A stretch of DNA of 5,994 nucleotides from Chloroflexota bacterium. GTDB taxonomy: Bacteria > Chloroflexota > Anaerolineae > Anaerolineales > UBA11858. The stretch's first letter is position 1. Every line of letters begins with the position of its first letter. The notes below the pieces were generated by a model. The model did no database searches. It had not been told where the DNA came from and saw only the letters and a program-made list of their open reading frames with translations. The stretch spans positions 1 through 5,994 of the forward strand of contig DAOUWT010000176.1 of assembly GCA_030666985.1 (NCBI GenBank), read 5' to 3'. Position numbers and translations under genes: made by a program. Positions 1-5,467 of this stretch are shown piece after piece.

Positions 1-5
1 AAGAT

Positions 6-218
6 ATGGTGACAGCAACGATTTCCTCAAATTATCAAGTAGTTATTCCACGTCCAATTCGGGAGCAATTTCACTTCAAACCGGGACAAAAAATTATGTT
101 TATCCCTTATGAAGAATCAATCCGTATTGTGGCTGTTCCCTCTATTGAAGATGCTTATGGAATTTTTGAAGGCATGGATACAGATCCGCAACGCGAAAAA
201 GAGGATCGAGAGTTATGA
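6..218 (+). CDS. VapB-type antitoxin, AbrB/MazE-like DNA-binding fold
   Basis: A 70-residue protein. Residues 2-45 match the swapped-hairpin AbrB fold of type II antitoxins: it opens MVTATISSNYQVVIP, followed by an IRE segment, 'PGQKI' and a hydrophobic strand. The tail (about 46-70) has the acidic 'GMDT...REKEDREL' character seen in VapB tails that bind a PIN toxin. In this family the protein would neutralise its partner and repress its own operon by binding the promoter DNA. The start is taken at ATG 6 because homologues normally begin with this short M-x-T-A-T lead; any ribosome site or promoter lies outside the window. The stop overlaps the start of the next reading frame (TTATGA), the usual antitoxin-toxin coupling. 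The partner toxin is broken, so this is probably an orphan antitoxin. Its GC content is clearly lower than that of the enzyme genes downstream. Confidence 0.85.
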   Translation: MVTATISSNYQVVIPRPIREQFHFKPGQKIMFIPYEESIRIVAVPSIEDAYGIFEGMDTDPQREKEDREL

Positions 219-486
219 ATATATGAGAGCACATGGAGAAGAAGATGCCTTGCGATCTGTGGGGATTATGTCTCTTGGTAAAAGCGTGGAACTCTCTCAA
301 AATATTGCAATAAACGCTGCAAAAATCTCTCATAAACTCAAAATTGCGATGGCAGATAGCATGATCCTCGCCACAGCCCGCGCATTCAAGGCAACCTTAT
401 GGACACAAGACGCGGATTTTGAAGGCTTGGATGGTGTGCGTTATATTGAGAAGAAGCAAGTTCCCATGAATGAATTCATGGTCTAA
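215..486 (+). pseudogene. VapC-type PIN-domain toxin, internally deleted
   Basis: An ATG at 215 overlaps the antitoxin stop and reads M-N-I, a typical VapC opening, but meets TGA at 224. From about 223 a different frame continues to TAA at 484 and gives the C-terminal part of a PIN ribonuclease. 'RAHGEEDAL' is followed by 'MADSMILATARA', whose Asp codon is at 355, and 'TLWTQDADFEGL', with Asp codons at 409 and 415. These correspond to the last acidic positions of the PIN site. Family members are about 125-135 residues and carry their first catalytic Asp within the opening VDSSGW-like strand and a Glu near residue 40-45. Those parts, about 40-45 codons, are absent. An 87-residue fragment could start at ATG 223, but it would lack the catalytic Asp and should be inactive. 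That this is a genuine internal deletion and not an assembly fault is inference. Confidence 0.8.
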
Positions 487-494
487 CCAAACAA

Positions 495-574
495 AACCCA
501 TTGAAATGGGTTGCCTCCGCATTCTCAACGCGCTTTAGCGCGTTTTGTCTCCTAGACACCGAATTCATTCGGTG
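495..574. repeat. Three tandem 18-bp perfect palindromes (8-2-8)
   Basis: Three palindromes follow one another: AACCCATT-GA-AATGGGTT (495-512), AACGCGCT-TT-AGCGCGTT (527-544) and CACCGAAT-TC-ATTCGGTG (557-574). Each has a perfect 8-bp arm on either side of a 2-bp centre, with spacers of 14 and 12 bp (period 32 then 30). The arm sequences are unrelated, so geometry is conserved but not sequence. The block lies between two convergent genes. The second hairpin is GC-rich and followed by T residues (543-546), so it could end transcription of the upstream toxin remnant. The third covers the stop codon of the minus-strand hydrolase. The whole block may be one unit of a dispersed repeat family; that needs a genome search. 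Confidence 0.75.
527..546 (+). terminator. Possible intrinsic terminator after toxin remnant
   Basis: The middle palindrome has an 8-bp stem with six G/C pairs and is followed by a short T run (543-546). It sits 41 bases after the toxin stop. The T run is short, so termination is plausible, not certain. The symmetry would also allow activity on the minus strand. Confidence 0.4.
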
Positions 575-1440
575 GAGAAAAAATCCAGCACGCGCTGGCG
601 GTACTCTTCTGGGGCAACTGTGTAATTTTGCCCATGAGCGCCTTGGGGGACAACCCACAAAGTCTTCGGTTCCCGCGCCGCCTGGTACTGCTCCCTTCCG
701 CGCCCGCTGGCGATCTCATTTTCACCGTAAATCAAGAAAACTTCCCTGGGGGATATTTTGGGCAAATCGTCAATGGGGCTGATTTCCCAAGGACACACGC
801 CCGTCCGCGCCCAAAACACCCCCGCAATTGTATAAAGGAAAACAGCCCGGGGGAGAGTTTTCTTTGCATCCGGTTCCACAAAATCCCTCCCCATATTGAA
901 ATACCCACCCTCGGCAACAACCGCCGCAACACGCTCATCTCGGGCCGCGGTTCGAATGGCCGTCACGCCCCCCATAGAGAAACCGAAAAGCCCTATTTTC
1001 TCCGGGTCAACCTCGGGACGTGTGAGGAGGAATTCCAGTCCCGCCTCCGCGTCGAAGACCTCTTTGGCGCCCAGGGTAACTGGGGAGGGCGGCACGGCGC
1101 AGGCTCGTGAGCCAATCTGGAGCACGCCATATCCGTTTTCAATGAGGACATCCACCGGGGGGAGATTCGCGCCCAGGGCGCCACCCTGTCCTCCCAGGGA
1201 GATAACAGCGGCCCCGTTTTGGGAGGGATAATACCAAGCCGTGATGGTTAACCCGTCGGGGGTGGCGATCTCCTGCACCTGGGGGTGGGGAAAAGCCAGG
1301 TTGGGACGGGGGGAACTACACCCCGGCCTGATCAGCGCAGAAACGTAAAACCAGGCCAAAAACACGTCCAGGAAAAGGGCAAAGCTAAAAAGAGCGACAA
1401 CGCTCAAGCGCAAAACTCGGCCCCAGCGGATTTCTCCCAT
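565..1440 (-). CDS. Membrane-anchored alpha/beta hydrolase (dienelactone hydrolase/prolyl-oligopeptidase-like)
   Basis: A 291-residue protein. Residues about 9-34 form one hydrophobic segment (an uncleaved anchor or signal). The alpha/beta-hydrolase domain follows from about residue 53, where 'ATPDGLTITAWYYPS' is the usual opening strand pair. The nucleophile elbow is GFSMGG with Ser155. The general base is His269 in 'VPQGAHG', and the likely acid is Glu240 or Glu242 in 'IYGENE', where many relatives have Asp. The catalytic domain therefore probably faces outside the cell; the substrate (ester, lactone or peptide) cannot be told. The start is set at ATG 1440 because it forms TGATG with the stop of the preceding gene and has GGGGG five bases before it. 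An in-frame GTG at 1452 would add four residues. The stop codon lies in the centre of a palindrome. It is the second gene of an operon with the radical SAM gene. Confidence 0.85.
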   Translation of the reverse strand: MGEIRWGRVLRLSVVALFSFALFLDVFLAWFYVSALIRPGCSSPRPNLAFPHPQVQEIATPDGLTITAWYYPSQNGAAVISLGGQGGALGANLPPVDVLIENGYGVLQIGSRACAVPPSPVTLGAKEVFDAEAGLEFLLTRPEVDPEKIGLFGFSMGGVTAIRTAARDERVAAVVAEGGYFNMGRDFVEPDAKKTLPRAVFLYTIAGVFWARTGVCPWEISPIDDLPKISPREVFLIYGENEIASGRGREQYQAAREPKTLWVVPQGAHGQNYTVAPEEYRQRVLDFFSTE

Positions 1441-2372
1441 CACAACCCCCACAGCAGCCGTTTTCGCTCATCCAGCCGCTCCAAGCCCAGTCCCTTGGCC
1501 AAATCTACCGCTTCTTGGAACTCCGTGCGGGTGATGCGCCGCGCCAATTTTGGGTAGTCGCCAGCGCGGTAGGCCGGACGGTATTGATCCATGAGATTCA
1601 GATAAGTGTTGGGGGAAATTTCTTGGGCCAAAAAGCGGAGAGTTCGCTCCGTACCGGCCAAACCTTCGGGCAAGATCAGGTGCCGGACCAGCAATCCCCG
1701 CACGGCTATCCCCCGCGCATTAAGTTGGAGATCTCCCACCTGGCGATGCATTTCTTTTACGGCGGCCTGATTGACTTGGGAATAATTTGGGACTTTGGAC
1801 AAGCGTTCGCCTATTTTGGCATCGGAGTATTTCATGTCAGGCATGTAGATGTCGATGACGCCAGAGAACAGTTTCAGGAGAGGCAGAGAATCATAGCCGC
1901 CGGTGTTATAGACCAGGGGAAGGTGCAAACCATTTTGGGCGGCGACCAGAACCGCTTCCAAAATTTGAGGGCCAACGTGAGTAGGCGAAACAAAGTTAAT
2001 GTTGTGGCAGCCACGCTCTTGTAAATTGAGCATGATCTTCGCCAGATACTGCGGAGTAACCTCTTCCCCAGCGTCATACTGGCTAATATCGGCGTTTTGG
2101 CAATATTGGCAGTGTAAGTTGCAGCGGCCAAAAAAAATTGTCCCCGATCCGTTCCACCCCCGCAAAGGGTCTTCCTCCCCCAGGTGGGGGCCATAACTGC
2201 TGACGCGGGCCAGCGCTCCGGTTTGGCACTCGCCCAACTCCCCTCCCAGGCGATCCACCTCACATTGACGTGGGCAAACGTGGCAGGGGGAGAGAAACTG
2301 GCGGGCAAGCTGAAGACGCTGCTCCAGTTCTCCGGTTTGTAGTAATTGGAGGTAAGTGGGGGTGTAAGGCAT
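1440..2372 (-). CDS. Radical SAM protein, PflX-like (pyruvate formate-lyase activase-related)
   Basis: A 310-residue protein. The radical SAM signature CNLHCQYC places Cys84, Cys88 and Cys91 on the 4Fe-4S cluster that cleaves S-adenosylmethionine. In front lies a second cysteine group, CHVCPRQC (Cys30, 33, 37) plus Cys49 in 'GECQTG', characteristic of the PflX/COG1313 branch. 'VYNTGGYDS' (154-162), 'DIYMPDMKYSD' (174-184) and 'VRHLILPEG' (229-237) are further family landmarks of the partial TIM barrel. Length is normal for the branch. The family resembles glycyl-radical-enzyme activases, but its members have no settled substrate and no glycyl-radical enzyme gene is visible here. The protein should be cytoplasmic and oxygen-sensitive. 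The ATG at 2372 has AGGAG seven bases upstream and a consensus TATAAT beyond. It is the first gene of the pair with the hydrolase. Confidence 0.9.
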   Translation of the reverse strand: MPYTPTYLQLLQTGELEQRLQLARQFLSPCHVCPRQCEVDRLGGELGECQTGALARVSSYGPHLGEEDPLRGWNGSGTIFFGRCNLHCQYCQNADISQYDAGEEVTPQYLAKIMLNLQERGCHNINFVSPTHVGPQILEAVLVAAQNGLHLPLVYNTGGYDSLPLLKLFSGVIDIYMPDMKYSDAKIGERLSKVPNYSQVNQAAVKEMHRQVGDLQLNARGIAVRGLLVRHLILPEGLAGTERTLRFLAQEISPNTYLNLMDQYRPAYRAGDYPKLARRITRTEFQEAVDLAKGLGLERLDERKRLLWGL

Positions 2373-2379
2373 ATACTCG

Positions 2380-2400
2380 CTCCTGTTTGATCTTATTATA
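2380..2400 (-). promoter_or_regulatory. Ribosome site and -10 box of the radical SAM operon
   Basis: On the minus strand a perfect TATAAT lies at 2395-2400 and AGGAG at 2380-2384, seven bases before the ATG. No good -35 hexamer is seen at 16-18 bases upstream, so the promoter may be weak or need an activator. The untranslated leader would be about 15-20 bases. The octamer array begins about 20 bases upstream of the -10 box, over the place where a -35 region or operator would lie. Confidence 0.6.
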
Positions 2401-2420
2401 AACGAATATTGGCGTAGTTT

Positions 2421-2474
2421 GGGGGATTGGGAATTGGTATATCGGTATATTGGGAAATTGGGAGATTGGTTCCT
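2421..2474. repeat. Degenerate 7/8-bp tandem array (TGGKAWAT-like)
   Basis: The sequence splits cleanly into GGGGGAT, TGGGAAT, TGGTATAT, CGGTATAT, TGGGAAAT, TGGGAGAT and TGGTTCCT: two heptamers, then five octamers, with most units starting TGG. It is low-complexity non-coding DNA in the gap between the divergent radical SAM and L,D-transpeptidase genes. The unit resembles the ATTGGRT heptamer array at 5442-5476. No function is evident. Confidence 0.65.
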
Positions 2475-2475
2475 A

Positions 2476-2558
2476 ACTTTCTAACCCCTAGCTCGCTTCT
2501 CGCATTTCCTAACTTGCTTCTCGCATTTCCTAACCCGCTTCTCGCATTTCCTAACTCG
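2476..2558. repeat. 21-bp tandem repeat (three copies) with heptad substructure
   Basis: GCTTCTCGCATTTCCTAAC occurs three times without mismatch at 2495-2513, 2516-2534 and 2537-2555, with a period of exactly 21. On the minus strand the unit divides into three related heptamers (TTAGGAA, ATGCGAG, AAGCRRG). Shorter degraded pieces of the same motif (CCTAACT, CTAACCC, CTAGCTC) run back to about 2472. A minus-strand frame through it would encode repeats of L-G-N-A-R-S, but it has no gene-like start or domain and I treat it as non-coding. Confidence 0.8.
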
Positions 2559-2615
2559 CTCCCCTGTTCTCCCGTTTCCCCTGCCCCTTGCACCTCAATG
2601 TCATTTAGTTGTAGT

Positions 2616-2744
2616 ATGTCATTTCGAACGCGTTTCGTACCGAAATAGGAGAAATCTTTCTGTCGCAAGTGAATGGTAGACTGAAACCAAGATTTCTCCT
2701 CGTTATTCGGCGGCAATCGTGCCGAAACCTCGTCGAAATGACAT
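2616..2744. mobile_element. 129-bp MITE-like / palindromic inverted-repeat element
   Basis: The ends are perfect 12-bp inverted repeats: ATGTCATTTCGA (2616-2627) and TCGAAATGACAT (2733-2744). A second perfect 12-bp pair lies inside: AGGAGAAATCTT (2647-2658) and AAGATTTCTCCT (2689-2700). Two short stem-loops sit between the outer and inner arms: TTTCG/CGAAA around 2633-2645 and TTCGGC/GCCGAA at 2706-2726. The RNA or single strand could thus fold into a branched shape. It is too short to encode a protein and looks like a non-autonomous element or a REP-type repeat. No convincing target-site duplication is seen. The outer nine bases, ATGTCATTT, recur at 2599-2607 just outside the left end, perhaps a remnant of an earlier copy. 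Confidence 0.65.
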
Positions 2745-2780
2745 GATTAATTGCCTAACTTAACGACATTGACTTGCACC

Positions 2781-2809
2781 TTGCCACATACCCACCTCTT
2801 GATTAAAAT
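2781..2809 (+). promoter_or_regulatory. Sigma70-type promoter of the L,D-transpeptidase, apparently leaderless
   Basis: TTGCCA (2781-2786) and TAAAAT (2804-2809) each match consensus at five of six positions and are exactly 17 bases apart. A start site about seven bases past the -10 box falls at 2816-2817, on or next to the ATG at 2817. This agrees with the absence of any Shine-Dalgarno-like sequence before that ATG. The promoter lies 36 bases beyond the right end of the inverted-repeat element. Confidence 0.55.
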
Positions 2810-2816
2810 AGCCAAT

Positions 2817-3881
2817 ATGGTAAATAATATTTCGCGACGCGATTTTCTAAAACTAAGTTTATTGGGGTTATTGGGAGCGGGGTTTGCCCCCCGGCCACCT
2901 TTCAGAGATAGATATTTTCCTGATCTCGGTTTAATAGGACGAATAACGACCGATGAAGAAGGGTTCGCGCCCATTTATACGCGTCCCGATTTTGAGAGCG
3001 AGGTGGTGCGAAAAACAAAGTTTGACGAGTTGCTGCATATTTACGATGAATTGACGGTTGAGATGGGGGAGAAACACAACAACCTCTGGTACCGGGTGTG
3101 GGGAGGGTATTTGCACAGCACTTACGTCCAACGCACCTACTACCGGCTCAACACGCCTCTTAAAGATATTCCCGAATGCGGCCAACTGGCGGAAGTGACC
3201 GTTCCTTATACACAGACTTATAGTTACAACGTCTACAAAGGTTGGCAAAAATCATACCGCTTATACTACTCCTCCAATCATTGGATCACGGGCGCACAAA
3301 AAGGCCCCGACGGCCTGCCTTGGTACCAAATCACCTCAGAGTTATCTAAAACTCTCGTCTATTACGCTTCCCAAGAACACCTCCGCCCCATCCCAAATGC
3401 CGAGCTTAGCCCCCATTCCCTATATGTCCCGGAGAACAAGAAGCGGATTGAAATTTTCCTCGCAGAACAAACCCTGACTGCCTTCGAGTACGACAAACCT
3501 GTCCTGCAGGGACCCATCTCCTCTGGGCTATACAGCAAAGAGACACCGCCCCAAGGGACGCGCACCCCCACCGGGCGATTTTACGTCACGCTAAAAGTAC
3601 CTTCCAGGCACATGGGCATCATCAATTTTACCAAAGATACGGTAAGCGACACGTATCCCGGCGTCCCCTGGGCCACGTTCTTCCACGAAAGCGGCGTGGC
3701 TATTCATGGTACATATTGGCACAATAATTTCGGCCATCGCATGAGTCATGGCTGCATCAACATGCGCAATCAAGACGCCAAATGGCTCTTCCGCTGGACA
3801 ACTCCTATTTATGACCCACCCTATCGGGACCACTGCAATTGGCATGTGAGTGGCCACGGGATTGCGGTCATTGTCAGGTGA
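2817..3881 (+). CDS. Tat-exported L,D-transpeptidase (YkuD domain)
   Basis: A 354-residue protein. Residues 1-25 are a twin-arginine signal (SRRDFLKLSLLGLLGAG). Residues about 38-108 and 118-190 look like two SH3-like modules, rich in aromatic residues and with 'IYTRP' and 'LWYRVWGGYLHSTYVQ'. The YkuD catalytic domain spans about 207-354: 'IEIFLAEQTLTAFE', TPTG (250-253), His297 in 'IHGTYWH', and the active-site SHGCINM with His311 and Cys313. In the family the Cys takes over a tetrapeptide stem and joins 3-3 or protein-peptidoglycan cross-links outside the membrane. ATG 2817 is preferred to the in-frame ATG at 2751 because the Tat signal starts there and the promoter places transcription start at about the same base. 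No ribosome site is seen. A heptamer array begins on the stop codon; a peptidoglycan hydrolase gene follows 149 bases later. Confidence 0.9.
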   Translation: MVNNISRRDFLKLSLLGLLGAGFAPRPPFRDRYFPDLGLIGRITTDEEGFAPIYTRPDFESEVVRKTKFDELLHIYDELTVEMGEKHNNLWYRVWGGYLHSTYVQRTYYRLNTPLKDIPECGQLAEVTVPYTQTYSYNVYKGWQKSYRLYYSSNHWITGAQKGPDGLPWYQITSELSKTLVYYASQEHLRPIPNAELSPHSLYVPENKKRIEIFLAEQTLTAFEYDKPVLQGPISSGLYSKETPPQGTRTPTGRFYVTLKVPSRHMGIINFTKDTVSDTYPGVPWATFFHESGVAIHGTYWHNNFGHRMSHGCINMRNQDAKWLFRWTTPIYDPPYRDHCNWHVSGHGIAVIVR

Positions 3882-3937
3882 TGCGTGAGGGCGTGGTGCG
3901 TGGTGCGTGATGCGTGGTGCGTGCTGCGTGCTGCGTG
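3881..3937. repeat. Heptamer array NTGCGTG, eight units
   Basis: Units from 3881: ATGCGTG, AGGGCGTG (one base longer), GTGCGTG, GTGCGTG, ATGCGTG, GTGCGTG, CTGCGTG, CTGCGTG. Six bases are almost fixed and the first varies. The first unit begins on the last base of the TGA stop of the L,D-transpeptidase gene, so the array directly abuts the coding region. The pattern resembles the short tandemly repeated heptamers known from cyanobacterial intergenic DNA. No function can be assigned. Confidence 0.8.
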
Positions 3938-3954
3938 AGCGCCGGTGGATTTTT

Positions 3955-4011
3955 GGGGGGGACGGGGGGGTGGGGCGTGAGAGCAACCCCCCAGCCGCTT
4001 ACGCTCCCACC
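3955..4011 (+). other. G-tract/C-tract hairpin ahead of the M23 lipoprotein gene
   Basis: Two runs of seven G (3955-3961, 3964-3970) and one of four (3972-3975) are followed by six C (3987-3992). GGTGGG (3969-3974) pairs with CCCACC (4006-4011), and the stem continues GCGTGAG (3975-3981) with CTTACGC (3998-4004), leaving one bulged T and one G-T pair around a 16-base loop. The loop contains the C6 run, which could alternatively pair with either G7 run; the G runs could also form a quadruplex. The structure ends 10 bases before the GGGGA that serves the lipoprotein start. It could be a weak terminator for the gene before or a leader structure; it lacks a T run. Confidence 0.45.
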
Positions 4012-4030
4012 AACCTCCAATGGGGAATAA

Positions 4031-5467
4031 ATGGTTACCTCTATGATGAATAAAATATTACGCTATGTTCTCCTTTTTTTGCTGGCTATTCTGAGCGCCT
4101 GCGCCTCCGGGCCGGCAGTCGTTTCCACGCCCCGGGAAACGGCGTCCCCGCCCCGGGGCACGGCATCCCCCACGCCCGCACAAACGCCCACGCACAGGCC
4201 CACGTCCCCCACAACGCTCTCCCCCTCCCCCACGCACAGGGCCGCGTCCCCCAGCGCGACGCCCTCTCCCTCTCTCCAGCCCACAGACCGGCCCGCTTAC
4301 CTCCTTCTCCCAGACGCGGAATTGGTATATTCGGCCACTGCGCTTGATTTCGACACATCCGCCTACCTAACCGAAAGCCAAAGCTTTTTGAGCAGCTACG
4401 AACAATATTTGATGATCACCGGCTGGACTCCGGCTGCAGAGGTGGTTGAGATGGTAGCTTTAGAGAATTCTATCAATCCCCGCTTGTTGCTGGCTTTGTT
4501 GGAATATCAGAGCGGCTGCGTCTTCGATAAACCGCCCTGGCCTGAAGACTTCAACACTGCCATGGGAGCGGGAGATCAGCTCCGCAAAGACCTGTATGGT
4601 CAATTGGTGTGGGCGGCGCATGTCCTTTCGGAGGGATTTTACGGGTGGTGGTCTGGAACGTTGGAGGAGATTCCCTTCCCCGACGGGAGCGTCTTTTATC
4701 CCCCGGCAAACGCCAACCCGGGGACGGTGGCGGTGCAATATTTTTTCGCGCAGCTTTATGAGCGGGATACCTGGGAGGATGCCCTTGATCCCCTCAACGG
4801 TTTCCCCGCCCTCTACGAGGATATGTTTGGCGATCCCTGGGCGCGGGCTGCCAAGGTGGGGGAGCTTGTCCCCTGGGGTTTGGCGCAACCGCGTCTGACT
4901 CTGCCTTTTGAACCGGGCAAGACCTGGGCCTACACCAGCGGGCCGCATAGAGCGTTTGAGGGCAACGGCCCTCTAGCAGCGCTGGATTTTGCTCCTCCCA
5001 TGAAGGAAAAGGGATGCATTCCTACACGCGAGTGGGTAACCGCTGTCACCAGTGGGCTGATCGTCCGCTCCGAGTTTGGCGCTGTTATTCAAGATTTAGA
5101 TGGGGATGGGGATGAGCAAACGGGTTGGGTGATCTTTTATTTGCATATTGCCGAGGATGGCCGCGTGCCTGTGGGTACGTATCTCTACACTGGGGGAAAT
5201 GTGGGGCATCCTTCTTGCGAAGGGGGTATTTCGACCGGGACGCATTTACACATTGCCCGCAAATATAACGGGGTCTGGATTCCGGCTGACGGCCTCATTC
5301 CTTTTGTGCTCAATGGCTGGACGGCGCACGCAGGGGAAGTCCCGCGCATGGGAACTCTCACACGCGGGGACCAAACCGTGACCGCCAACCAGACCGGGGC
5401 AATATCATCCCATATCACACGCGAGGAAGACGAGGTGCCTCATTGGATATTGGGTACTGGGTATTAG
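4031..5467 (+). CDS. Lipoprotein with lytic-transglycosylase-like region and M23 peptidase domain
   Basis: A 478-residue protein. It has a lipoprotein signal with lipobox LSAC (Cys24), then a Pro/Thr/Ser linker (about 31-88). A helical region (about 112-280) includes 'SINPRLLLALLEYQSG' (147-162), like the SLT core except that the usual catalytic Glu before Ser is Gln160. An M23/LytM domain follows (about 290-440). Its zinc ligands are probably His306, Asp319 and His407, with His371 (YLHI) and His405 (HLH) as catalytic histidines. All are present, so peptidase activity on peptidoglycan cross-bridges or stems is likely. An insert with Asp355, 357, 359 and 361 (DLDGDGDE) looks like a calcium loop. 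Start: ATG 4031 has GGGGA four bases upstream; ATG 4043 or 4046 would also leave a good signal. The last residues are encoded by a heptamer array that supplies the stop. It is probably surface-anchored and may be transcribed with the L,D-transpeptidase. Confidence 0.85.
   Translation: MVTSMMNKILRYVLLFLLAILSACASGPAVVSTPRETASPPRGTASPTPAQTPTHRPTSPTTLSPSPTHRAASPSATPSPSLQPTDRPAYLLLPDAELVYSATALDFDTSAYLTESQSFLSSYEQYLMITGWTPAAEVVEMVALENSINPRLLLALLEYQSGCVFDKPPWPEDFNTAMGAGDQLRKDLYGQLVWAAHVLSEGFYGWWSGTLEEIPFPDGSVFYPPANANPGTVAVQYFFAQLYERDTWEDALDPLNGFPALYEDMFGDPWARAAKVGELVPWGLAQPRLTLPFEPGKTWAYTSGPHRAFEGNGPLAALDFAPPMKEKGCIPTREWVTAVTSGLIVRSEFGAVIQDLDGDGDEQTGWVIFYLHIAEDGRVPVGTYLYTGGNVGHPSCEGGISTGTHLHIARKYNGVWIPADGLIPFVLNGWTAHAGEVPRMGTLTRGDQTVTANQTGAISSHITREEDEVPHWILGTGY

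Noticed and set aside
109..222. Start of the toxin frame at ATG 109
   Set aside because: This part of the frame overlaps the antitoxin out of phase and has no PIN-like sequence; similarity begins only near 223.
495..574. Integron attC sites or phage attachment site
   Set aside because: The palindromes are perfect and short, lack the conserved attC core triplets, and no integrase gene is visible.
628..1110. 160-codon plus-strand frame opposite the hydrolase
   Set aside because: No domain or ribosome site; the opposite strand carries a complete catalytic triad and family motifs.
2495..2555. CRISPR array
   Set aside because: The period is 21 with only two bases between cores, so there are no unique spacers of protospacer length, and no cas gene is present.
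2396..2716. A 106-codon minus-strand frame with L-G-N-A-R-S repeats
   Set aside because: It runs through the 21-bp array, the octamer array and part of the inverted-repeat element. The repeats come from the 21-bp period being a multiple of three, with no ribosome site or domain.
2751..2816. Upstream ATG at 2751 for the L,D-transpeptidase
   Set aside because: It would put 22 atypical residues before a twin-arginine signal and lie upstream of the likely promoter.
3591..3986. 131-codon minus-strand frame with H-A-P-R-I-T-H repeats
   Set aside because: It starts in the heptamer array and G-tract and continues as a shadow of the YkuD active-site region.
4063..4358. Minus-strand frames opposite the lipoprotein linker
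   Set aside because: Their Gly/Val/Arg-rich low complexity mirrors the Pro/Thr/Ser linker on the plus strand.
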